DNA of 30,582 nucleotides from Bryobacteraceae bacterium (lineage in GTDB: Bacteria > Acidobacteriota > Terriglobia > Bryobacterales > Bryobacteraceae): the NCBI GenBank assembly GCA_030039005.1, contig JASHQT010000577.1, positions 1 through 30,582 on the forward strand, written 5' to 3'. Each line of letters opens with the position of its first letter. Position 1 is the stretch's first letter. The notes below the pieces were generated by a model. The model was given only the letters and a program-made list of their open reading frames with translations. It made no database searches and had not been told where the DNA came from. This document shows positions 8,532-16,333 of this stretch, one piece after another. The position numbers and the translations under genes are program-made.

Positions 8532-10133
8532 TCAGGCCCGGACCCGGCGCTGGTGCGTGGAGGGAATCTTCATGTCTTCTCTGTATTTGGCGACTGTCCG
8601 GCGCGTCACGTCGATGCCTTCGCTCTTCAAGCGCGCCGTAATCTGCTCGTCTGTCAGTGGATGCTGGGAATCTTCCTCTTCGATCATTTTCTTCACCCGC
8701 CGTTTGAGGATGAGCAGCGGCGTGGCGCTTCCGGCGATTCCCTGGACCGCTTCGGAGAAGAAGTACCGCAGCTCGAAAACTCCCTGCGGCGTATCGGCAT
8801 ACTTGCTGGCTACCGCGCGGCTCACCGTCGAAGGATGCACGCCGATCTCTTCGGCCACTTCCTTGATCATCATGGGCTTAAGCTGGTCGATGCCTTGTTC
8901 CAGGAAATCGCTCTGGCGCCGCACGATGGACTGGCAGACCTTCAAGATAGTCTGCTTGCGCTGCTCGATGTTCTTGATGAGCTGAATAGCGGCCGCATAG
9001 CGATCCTTTACGTAGTTGCGGATCTCTTTGCTCGGCTCCTGGTCCCGATCCAGCATCTTCCGGTATTGCGCGTTCAAGCGAAGCTGGGGAAGATCGTCAT
9101 CGTTCAACTGGATGATGTACTCGTCACCTTCCTTGAAGATGTAGACGTCGGGTTCTACCTGGCGCGCGCCGCGGTCCGAATAGCGCAGGCCGGGATAGGG
9201 GTCCAGGTGCCGGATCACGTCGACGGCCAATTGCACGTGCTCGAGCGGGCGGCCAAGCTGCTTGGCGATTTCCTTGAACTGCCGGGTCTCAAGCAGCTTC
9301 AAATGGTTGGAAATGATCTGCCAGGCTACCCCGCCTTTGCCATTACGGCTTTCCAGTTGCAGCAACAGGCATTCGCGTACGTCCTTGGCCCCGACGCCCG
9401 CCGGATCGAGCGACTGCACCATCCGCAGACCCTCCAGGACGTCGGCAAGGGAGTGTTTGCCGGACTCGGCGATCTCTTCGAGGGTGGCGGTGAGGTATCC
9501 GTTTTCGTCCAGGTTGCCGATGATGTTGTCGGCGGCGTCGCGTACGTCCTCCGACATGACCAGCACAGCCAACTGGGAGTGCAGATGGTCAGCCAGGGTG
9601 ACCGGCGAGGAAAGGAAGGTCTCGAAGGACGGTTTCTCCACCGTTTCCGATGCCGGGCTCTTGTATCCTGGATCGAGATAATCGTCGAAAAAAGTGCCAA
9701 AATCTATTTCGTCGAACGGATCTTTCTCGGTCTTTTGCTCGGGAATTTCGGAGTCGGCGGCGGGAGCTGCGACGCCGTCAGCGGGACTGCCCGCGGGGGG
9801 AACGGCGGGGTCGAAATCGGCTTCCGCGGGCGTCGCTTCGGGCACTCCGGCGGCAATCTCGGATTCGGAAGCCACGCCATTGGCAGCCTCCAGGATTCCC
9901 TGGTCGGAAGGCTCGGCCACCCGCTCGGCTTCCAGAATCGATTGCATCTCCTCCGGCGAAAGCTCTTCGATGCCGTCCACCGATTCCTCGAGCACCGGGT
10001 TTTCGGCGATCTCCTGAGTGATCATGTCCTTGAGTTCCAGCCTGTTTAGCTGGAGGACGGTGACCATCTGGACCAGGCCGGGCGTGAGGATTTGCTTCTG
10101 CGAAACCTTCAGCTGCAGTCTGGGGGACAGCAT
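8532..10133 (-). CDS. rpoN: RNA polymerase sigma-54 factor
   Basis: 533 residues. Region I, the activator-interaction domain, is Gln/Leu rich (LSPRLQLKVSQKQILTPGL). Region II is a long acidic, Ala/Pro-rich spacer. The core-binding domain follows, then a helix-turn-helix (EIGVHPSTVSRAVASKY) and the diagnostic RpoN box TRRTVAKYRE at about 510-519. It directs core polymerase to -24/-12 promoters and needs AAA+ activators. I chose ATG at 10133, with a TAGGA ribosome site a few bases upstream; ATG at 10139 leaves no room for it. A frame extension to 10262 is open but holds an 18-bp tandem repeat and no family similarity. lptB, often found immediately upstream, is absent here. Confidence 0.96.
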   Translation of the reverse strand: MLSPRLQLKVSQKQILTPGLVQMVTVLQLNRLELKDMITQEIAENPVLEESVDGIEELSPEEMQSILEAERVAEPSDQGILEAANGVASESEIAAGVPEATPAEADFDPAVPPAGSPADGVAAPAADSEIPEQKTEKDPFDEIDFGTFFDDYLDPGYKSPASETVEKPSFETFLSSPVTLADHLHSQLAVLVMSEDVRDAADNIIGNLDENGYLTATLEEIAESGKHSLADVLEGLRMVQSLDPAGVGAKDVRECLLLQLESRNGKGGVAWQIISNHLKLLETRQFKEIAKQLGRPLEHVQLAVDVIRHLDPYPGLRYSDRGARQVEPDVYIFKEGDEYIIQLNDDDLPQLRLNAQYRKMLDRDQEPSKEIRNYVKDRYAAAIQLIKNIEQRKQTILKVCQSIVRRQSDFLEQGIDQLKPMMIKEVAEEIGVHPSTVSRAVASKYADTPQGVFELRYFFSEAVQGIAGSATPLLILKRRVKKMIEEEDSQHPLTDEQITARLKSEGIDVTRRTVAKYREDMKIPSTHQRRVRA

Positions 10134-10171
10134 CGACATCCTAGAGCCATCATAACACCGGGCCGCTTGCA

Positions 10172-10207
10172 AGTAACCGGCCAAATGTGAGTAACCGGCC
10201 AAATATG
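10172..10207. repeat. 18-bp tandem duplication in the rpoN leader
   Basis: Two adjacent copies of AGTAACCGGCCAAATRTG (10172-10189 and 10190-10207) differ at one base. They lie 39-74 bp upstream of the rpoN start, where promoter or regulator-binding sequence would be expected. Each unit contains CCGG within ACCGGCC. It may be a duplicated binding site or simple slippage. Confidence 0.75.
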
Positions 10208-10333
10208 CGCGGCGGGGAGAGAAGAATCCCGGAAGCCCGCTTGGTGAAACATCGCTATCCAATGATGATGGCCGCTATATTGTTGATTTGAGCCCGTTTT
10301 GGCGCTCAAGGTCAAACGTATTGGGCCACCACG

Positions 10334-10347
10334 ATCGCCGCGGCGAT
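10334..10347. terminator. Perfect 14-bp palindrome downstream of the aminotransferase gene
   Basis: ATCGCCGCGGCGAT is a perfect palindrome 53 bp beyond the stop of the minus-strand aminotransferase gene. There is no T-run after it on the minus strand, so it is at best a weak or factor-assisted terminator. A second weak dyad (TTGAGC at 10288-10293, GCTCAA at 10304-10309) lies in the same gap. The rest of 10208-10399 shows no gene. Confidence 0.25.
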
Positions 10348-10399
10348 TGGCGGCTATGACGGCTGCTTCGCGGGGGCGGACGGGCCGGCTCGCGATGTG

Positions 10400-11869
10400 T
10401 TAGCCTTTAGCGCCCACCGACCGAAGCTTTCCGCGCACCGCGCCCTTGGCGAGAGTCGCCACTGTCTCCCAGGCAGCCCCGGCGCGCATCGTGTTCCGCA
10501 ACACCTGACGCATGGCGGAGAGAAACCAATCCAAGTCGTCTTTGGTCACGACCAAGGGCGGCAGGAACTTGACAACCTCGGTGTGATAGCCGGCAACTTG
10601 CGCGAGAATATGGTGTTCCTGCAGAAGAGGAATAATGATCATCTGGCCGAAAACACCGAAGTTCAGCGCGTGCAAGGTATCCCAGGCGGCTTTCAGTTTG
10701 GGGAACGCCTCCGGCCGCTCGAAATCGATACCGAACATCAGGCCCTTTCCACGAACCCCCGCGACGAACGGGCAGTCCTGCCCGATGCCCCGCAACTGTT
10801 CCATGGCGTAAGCTCCGAGCTCGGCGGCATTCTCGATAATGCGGTCTTCCTCGAGCGTGACGAGCGTGGCCAGCGCCGCGGCCATGGCGAGGTCGTTCTG
10901 CCCAAACGTATTCGAATGAACCACGCAACGTTCCATGGAATTAAAAACGGCGTCCATGATTCGAGGGCCGGTAATCACGGCGCCCACCGGAACGTAGCCT
11001 CCCGAAAGCGCCTTGGCTACGCAGACGACATCCGGCTCGACGTTGGGCCAGTGCTGGTAGGCGAACCATTTGCCGGTGCGCCCCAGCCCACACTGCACTT
11101 CGTCGACCACCAGCAACGCTCCGGCCCGCCGGCACAACTTTTGTGCGTTTTCGAGGTACCCGTCCGCCGCCACCTCACACGTCTTGCCTTGGACCGGCTC
11201 GACGAAGAACGCCGCAACGTCCTTCCTCGATAACGCGCGGTCCAGATCGTCTAGATGGTTGAACCGGACGCACTCAGTGGCCGGCATCAGTTCGCCGAAG
11301 CGCTCGCGGAAAAACTCGGAGCCGTTCAGCGAAAGGGACCCGGTGGTCAGGCCGTGAAACGCGTGATCGCAATAGAGCACACGCTGCTTACCGGTAAAGC
11401 AGCGCGCGAATTTGATGGCGGCTTCAATGCTCTCGGTGCCGGAATTGCAGAAGAATACGCGATTCAAACGGTCCGCGCCCGCGGAAGTGTGTTGCGTGAG
11501 TTTTTCGGCGGCGAGTCCGGCGAGCAACGAGCAATCCATTCGCACCAGATTCGGCAGATCTCGCGAAAGGATGGCATCGAGGATCGCTTTCACCCGGGGG
11601 TGATTTCTTCCCAGCGCAAACACGCCCCAACCAGTCAGAAAGTCCAGATAACGAACGCCCTCAGCATCGTAGAGATAGCATCCTTCCCCACGCACAAACC
11701 CCTTATCGAAGCCGATGGTGCGCAACATCTTCGTAAAAGCGGGATTGATGTGCCGGGCGTGCAGTTCATATTGCCTGCCCTGCTGCTCGGCCAGCCACTC
11801 CAGAAAATCGGCGCTCATTTCGGATGGGGAGTTGAGTTCACTGCTCGGCGGAGTCAACGTTTGCTTCAT
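10400..11869 (-). CDS. Class III PLP-dependent aminotransferase
   Basis: 489-residue fold-type-I aminotransferase of the ornithine/acetylornithine/GABA group. Typical motifs: GEGCYLYDAEGVRYLDFLTG, the phosphate-cup segment FFCNSGTESIEAAIKFAR, LLVVDEVQCGLGRTGK with the cofactor-contacting Asp, and the PLP lysine K286 in VAKALSGG. Such enzymes usually move an omega-amino or alpha-amino group between a substrate and 2-oxoglutarate or pyruvate. The exact substrate cannot be read from sequence. It lies 262 bp downstream of the C-A-T-TE synthetase on the same strand, so it could tailor or supply the peptide pathway, but the gap contains hairpins and it may be transcribed separately. ATG at 11869 is the first start; an in-frame ATG at residue 18 is possible, and neither has a strong ribosome site. 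Confidence 0.85.
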   Translation of the reverse strand: MKQTLTPPSSELNSPSEMSADFLEWLAEQQGRQYELHARHINPAFTKMLRTIGFDKGFVRGEGCYLYDAEGVRYLDFLTGWGVFALGRNHPRVKAILDAILSRDLPNLVRMDCSLLAGLAAEKLTQHTSAGADRLNRVFFCNSGTESIEAAIKFARCFTGKQRVLYCDHAFHGLTTGSLSLNGSEFFRERFGELMPATECVRFNHLDDLDRALSRKDVAAFFVEPVQGKTCEVAADGYLENAQKLCRRAGALLVVDEVQCGLGRTGKWFAYQHWPNVEPDVVCVAKALSGGYVPVGAVITGPRIMDAVFNSMERCVVHSNTFGQNDLAMAAALATLVTLEEDRIIENAAELGAYAMEQLRGIGQDCPFVAGVRGKGLMFGIDFERPEAFPKLKAAWDTLHALNFGVFGQMIIIPLLQEHHILAQVAGYHTEVVKFLPPLVVTKDDLDWFLSAMRQVLRNTMRAGAAWETVATLAKGAVRGKLRSVGAKG

Positions 11870-12072
11870 CGAGGCTCACTCGGCAGGCTGCTGCGGCCGC
11901 GAGGAGTGAGCTCCTTTCCGAACCAGGTTCAGAATATCATTACTCCACCAGACTCCGCCCGCCGGAAGCCCGTTGCGTGCGGGATTCCAAAGCGGGCGCG
12001 CGGCAGCTTCAGGAGATGCGGGTCAGCCTCAGTAAAAGCCCATCCAGGACAGTGTTCGTGAACGCGCGGCTT

Positions 12073-12100
12073 AGCAGCCTGCTGACGCTGTTCGCAGCGT
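12073..12100 (-). terminator. Double hairpin after the NRPS gene, possible terminator or processing site
   Basis: Two adjacent dyads lie 32-59 bp beyond the stop of the C-A-T-TE gene: ACGCTG-TTCG-CAGCGT (12085-12100) and AGCAG-C-CTGCT (12073-12083). The first has a perfect 6-bp stem with a 4-nt loop. No T-run follows on the minus strand, so intrinsic termination is not assured. If active, it would separate the aminotransferase from the peptide operon. Confidence 0.35.
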
Positions 12101-12131
12101 GCCAGGCCAGCCAATCGCCAATGGCCCGTTG

Positions 12132-15100
12132 CTACTTCGTCGCAGAGCTGCGAACCGCTACTGGAGCCGCCTGGGATGACCACACTTCCGCAACCTGGCC
12201 GTTCTCAGCACGTTGGTGCTCCTTGTCCAACTGCTCGAAGCTCGCTTTGATTTTGACGGCCAGCTGTTCGACATGAGGAAACTTGAACATGCCGTCGTGG
12301 CTGCCCTGGACTTGATAAACCGTCCACTCTCCCGCCAGAGGCTGCTTCCATTGAACCGCCATCTGCCAGTGATGGCCTTTCGGAACATCTGTCCCTTGCA
12401 CCACGAGCACACGTCCGGCATAAGGCGGTGTATCGTACTGGCACGCGGCGCGAACCACAATGGGATTGATGTCCATCATCTTTTCGTTGATCTCCCAGTC
12501 GCCCGCGCTTTCGGGGGTTCTTCCCTGCGTTAATTGTTGTCTGTGTTCCTTGATTTTGCCGCGGAGAATCTTGACGTGTTCGATGAAGTAACGGGCTTTC
12601 TCGCTCGGGCTTCCCGCAGCCAGGTTCTGCAGATGAAAGAGGGCCTTTTGCACCCCCATGCGAAGCCGTTCCCACGCCGAGAGAGTTTTGGGATACGCCG
12701 TATTGCGAGTATCGAAGAGCGTAAGAAGTTCCACCCGCTCGCCCTGAGCAGTCAACTGGCGCGCGGTCTCGTAGGCTAGCACGCCAAACAGGCACCAACC
12801 GCCGATGTAATACGGACCCCGCGGCTGATACTCGCGAATGCCTGCCACCACGTGTGCGGCCAGATCCTCCAGCCTGCAGGGATTCGGTAGCTCGACTTTC
12901 GGGAGCTGATCCAGATCGAAGCCGCAGAACGGTTGATCCGTTCCCAGTAGCCGGGCGAACGGCAAGAACAGGGGGCTGGCGCCCAGGCAGATAAAAGGGG
13001 GCCGGGTTCCCTGCGGTTTCAGAGGGGTTACGCGGCAAATCGCGGCTGATGCTTTGCGGCCCGCAATCACCGCCGCCAGGGTCTCAATGGTGGGCGAGGC
13101 GAGCACGGTGGCGACGCTCAGCTTGTGCCCCAATTTCTTTTGCACCTGCGCGATCATCCGGATCAGCAGCAGCGAATGTCCGCCCAGATCGAAAAAACTC
13201 TGGTCAATGCCCACCGGCTGCTGTTCGAGCAGATCCTCCCAGATCCGCGCCAGCTTCTTTTCGATAGAGTTGCGAGGCGTCGCGCGAGCGCGCGTTGGCC
13301 GGCTCTCCGTGTGTTCCGGCGCAGGCAGCGCGTTGCGATTCAGTTTGCCATTGGAGAGCAGGGGCAGGGAATCCAAAAAGAAGACGCGCGCCGGCGTCAT
13401 GTAATCGGGCAAGTGCTCGCGCAAGAACGCCTTGAGCTCCAGCGCTTCGAGCGCTGGGCCCGCGGGGACAACATAGGCGATGAGTTGCGCGCCGCCCCGA
13501 TCCTGATGGAGCACCACGGCCGCCGCGCGCACCTGCGCATGCGCGAGAATCGCGCTTTCCACCTCACCCAGTTCGATGCGGAATCCGCGCAGCTTCACCT
13601 GGTTGTCATTCCGGCCCAGGTATTCGATATTGCCGTCGGGCAGGAATCGCGCGCGGTCGCCGGTTTTATACAGGCGCGCCCCCGTTTTTCGCGCGAACGG
13701 ATCAGGAATGAAGCGCTCCTCGGTAAGTTCCGGACGATTCAAATACCCTCGCCCCACCGCGATTCCGCCGATGTACAGCTCCCCCGCGACGCCGATGGGA
13801 ACAGCCTGGAGATGCCGGTCCAATATGTACGCCGTGACATTCGCGATCGGCCGGCCGATTGGCACGGTCGCGCAAGGCGCCTTCCGCCGGCAGTCCCAGT
13901 ACGTCACGTCCACGGCCGCCTCGGTGGGGCCATACAAATTGTGCAGCTCCGCGCTCAGACGGTCGTAGAATTTCTGCCGCAAGTCCTGCGGCAGCGCTTC
14001 GCCGCTCGAGAAAACGCGCCGGATGGAAGCGCAGCGATGCAGATTTTCGACGTCCAAGAACTCCCGCAGCATGGAGGGGACAAAATGCAGGGTCGTGATC
14101 CGCTCGGCATGGATCAGGCCGGCCAAATAGTCAGCATCACGGTGTCCGCCCGGCTCCGCGATCACGAGCGTAGCGCCGCAGGCCAGCGGCCAGAAAAACT
14201 CCCAAACAGAAACGTCAAAGCTGTAAGGCGTCTTTTGCAGGACGCGGTCGCGTGTTTCCAGCCCATACTCCGCCTGCATCCAGAAAATGCGATTCGCCAC
14301 CGCCTCGTGGGTATTCACGGCGGCCTTGGGCATCCCGGTCGAGCCCGACGTGTAAATCGCGTAGATCGCATCCGTGGACTCGATCGCGATTCCCGGATTG
14401 GATGCCGGCTGCGTGTCCAAGTCCTGCCGGGCCGCATCCAGCACAATGGTCTCGCCCGCCCAATCCGCCAGCTTCACCGCCAAATGGTGCTGCGTGAGCA
14501 CACAAACCGGCCGCGTGTCCTCGAGCAGCATCTTGAGGCGGGAGGCGGGCAGCTCCGTGTCGTACGGCACGTATGCGGCGCCCGATTTCGAAACCGCCAG
14601 CAGCGCCACCACCATTTCGGGCGACCGCTCCAGGAAAAGGCCGATGAAAGATCCGCGCCCCGCGCCTAGTCGCCGCAACAGATGAGCCAGTTGGTTCGCA
14701 CGGGCGTTCAATTCGGCATACGCGATCCGCTTTCCGCGAAAAACCAGCGCTTCGCGACGGCCGTTGCGCTCTGCTTGTTCCTCGAACAATTCGTGCAGAA
14801 GGCGCTTCGGGAAGCTCTTGGCCGTATCGTTCCAATCCTCGAGCAGCATGCGCCGCTCTGGTTCGCTGAGCAGCGTGGCTTGTGAAAGCGCCTGGTCCGG
14901 ATCGGCGAGCAGATTCCGCAGCAGCTCCTCGAAATGCGTCTGCATCCGCAGGATGGTGGCCCGGTCGAAAAGCTCCGTGCTGTAAACGAATCGCCCGGCC
15001 AAAGCCTCTGGATGCTCGGAAAACTCGACGAACAGGTCCCACCCGGTGGCCGCGCTGTGCGCTTCCATGTCGGTGACATCCCAACCGTCGGGGAACTCTT

Positions 15101-16292
15101 CGAACGGCGGCCGCATGGAGAACAGCACCTGGAAGAAGGGATGACGGCTGGGGTCGCGCTGGGGCGCCAGGTCGCGCACGATGGCGTCGAAGGGCACGTC
15201 GCTGTTCGCCAGCGCGCCGAGCACGGTCGTCTTAACGGCCGCCAAAAAATCGCGGAATGAACCATCGCCATCCACGTGCGTTCGATAAACCACTGCGTTC
15301 AAGAAATACCCCAGCAGCGGTTCGAGCTCCGGGCGCGTTCGCGTGTTGGTCGCGCCGCCCACAATCACTTCATCCTGCCCCGAATAGCGATACAGCAGTA
15401 CTTGGAAGACGGCCAGCAGAACCATGTACGGGGTCACGCCTTCGCTGCGGGCCAAAGCTTTGATGCCGTCGATCAGCGCCGCCGGTATGACACATGTTTC
15501 CATCCCGCCCCGCCAGGTGCGCGCGGCCGGACGCGGCCGGTCGGTCGGGAGCTGGAGCGTAGGCGGGTTCTCGCCGATCGTCTCGCGCCAGTATTTCATC
15601 TGGGCTTCCTGATTGCCGCCCGCCATCTGCCGTTTCCAAGCTGCGTAGTCGCGATACTGCAAAGCCAGCTCGGGAAGCGGGGAGGGCTGCCCGTTCGAGT
15701 AGGCTTGGTACAGCGCGCCCAGCTCGGAAATCATGACCCGGTACACCGACACGCCGTCGAACATCAAGTGATGCAGCGTCAGATAAAGCCGGTGATAGTC
15801 TTCCGACCATCGCACCAATCGCCAGCGGATCAAAGGAGCGTGGTTCAGGTCGAACGGACGGCGAACGTCTTCGGTCGCCAGACGCTGCGACTCGTTTTCG
15901 CGCTGCTCCGCCGAGAGAGAGCTCAGATCGTCGAACGGCAGCGCGACATGAAAATCCCTCTCAACCTGCTGCACCACTTTGCCATCGATGATGGGAAATG
16001 CCGACCGCCAGAGCTCGTGGCGGCGCGCCATCTCGTTCAAACAGCGCTCGAGGACCGCGCGATCCAGCGGCCCCCGCCGGTGAATAGTTACCGATTCGTT
16101 GTAGACGGGCGCATCGCCGGCCAACTGGGCGTGAAACCAGATCTGCTCCTGTCCGGGCGACGGCGGGCCCTGGTGGCCGGGCGTTCGCGGGATCGCGGGT
16201 TCGCGCGCAGCGGAGGAAGCTTGCCACTGGCCGCGCTGGATCTTTTCGAGGAGCCTTTGCCGCGCTTCGGAGATGGTTTCGCTATTCCTCAT
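12132..16292 (-). CDS. NRPS module C-A(Ser)-T-TE, EntF-like architecture
   Basis: 1386-residue terminating synthetase. Condensation domain (about 30-460): RHELWRSAF, catalytic HHLMFDG (H174-G180), YRDYAAW and GYFLN are intact. Adenylation domain (about 480-995): TSGSTG from T648, FDVSVW with D693, LYGPTEAAVD and the catalytic K983 in SNGKLNRNALP. Aligning by eye to the GrsA template gives specificity residues D-V-W-H-F-S-L-V-D(-K), the serine code of EntF. The carrier domain has GGHS with phosphopantetheine site S1040. The C-terminal type I thioesterase has GGWCLFG, placing Cys1167 at the nucleophile position, with D1194 and H1332 completing a triad. It should accept an aminoacyl chain from the upstream A-T protein, join it to serine and release the product. 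The start at 16292 follows two closely spaced out-of-frame ATGs and lacks a clear ribosome site; it lies 41 bp from the P450 gene. No MbtH-like gene or phosphopantetheinyl transferase is in the window. Confidence 0.95.
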   Translation of the reverse strand: MRNSETISEARQRLLEKIQRGQWQASSAAREPAIPRTPGHQGPPSPGQEQIWFHAQLAGDAPVYNESVTIHRRGPLDRAVLERCLNEMARRHELWRSAFPIIDGKVVQQVERDFHVALPFDDLSSLSAEQRENESQRLATEDVRRPFDLNHAPLIRWRLVRWSEDYHRLYLTLHHLMFDGVSVYRVMISELGALYQAYSNGQPSPLPELALQYRDYAAWKRQMAGGNQEAQMKYWRETIGENPPTLQLPTDRPRPAARTWRGGMETCVIPAALIDGIKALARSEGVTPYMVLLAVFQVLLYRYSGQDEVIVGGATNTRTRPELEPLLGYFLNAVVYRTHVDGDGSFRDFLAAVKTTVLGALANSDVPFDAIVRDLAPQRDPSRHPFFQVLFSMRPPFEEFPDGWDVTDMEAHSAATGWDLFVEFSEHPEALAGRFVYSTELFDRATILRMQTHFEELLRNLLADPDQALSQATLLSEPERRMLLEDWNDTAKSFPKRLLHELFEEQAERNGRREALVFRGKRIAYAELNARANQLAHLLRRLGAGRGSFIGLFLERSPEMVVALLAVSKSGAAYVPYDTELPASRLKMLLEDTRPVCVLTQHHLAVKLADWAGETIVLDAARQDLDTQPASNPGIAIESTDAIYAIYTSGSTGMPKAAVNTHEAVANRIFWMQAEYGLETRDRVLQKTPYSFDVSVWEFFWPLACGATLVIAEPGGHRDADYLAGLIHAERITTLHFVPSMLREFLDVENLHRCASIRRVFSSGEALPQDLRQKFYDRLSAELHNLYGPTEAAVDVTYWDCRRKAPCATVPIGRPIANVTAYILDRHLQAVPIGVAGELYIGGIAVGRGYLNRPELTEERFIPDPFARKTGARLYKTGDRARFLPDGNIEYLGRNDNQVKLRGFRIELGEVESAILAHAQVRAAAVVLHQDRGGAQLIAYVVPAGPALEALELKAFLREHLPDYMTPARVFFLDSLPLLSNGKLNRNALPAPEHTESRPTRARATPRNSIEKKLARIWEDLLEQQPVGIDQSFFDLGGHSLLLIRMIAQVQKKLGHKLSVATVLASPTIETLAAVIAGRKASAAICRVTPLKPQGTRPPFICLGASPLFLPFARLLGTDQPFCGFDLDQLPKVELPNPCRLEDLAAHVVAGIREYQPRGPYYIGGWCLFGVLAYETARQLTAQGERVELLTLFDTRNTAYPKTLSAWERLRMGVQKALFHLQNLAAGSPSEKARYFIEHVKILRGKIKEHRQQLTQGRTPESAGDWEINEKMMDINPIVVRAACQYDTPPYAGRVLVVQGTDVPKGHHWQMAVQWKQPLAGEWTVYQVQGSHDGMFKFPHVEQLAVKIKASFEQLDKEHQRAENGQVAEVWSSQAAPVAVRSSATK

Positions 16293-16333
16293 GATTTGTC
16301 ATTTGTCATGATTTGCCGGGGCCGCGGCGCGCC

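Noticed and set aside
8514..10049. 511-codon plus-strand open frame
   Set aside because: Exact antisense of rpoN, whose protein motifs are unmistakable.
11902..11915. AGGAG-TGAG-CTCCT hairpin followed by TTT
   Set aside because: The T-run follows on the plus strand, but flanking genes are on the minus strand; it sits in the leader of the aminotransferase gene and is too short to call.
11929..12131. In-frame continuation of the NRPS gene beyond its TAG, reading GDWLAWHAANSVSRLL and on to a TGA
   Set aside because: It looks mildly protein-like, but the thioesterase is already complete before the stop and no family similarity is evident; readthrough is not supported.
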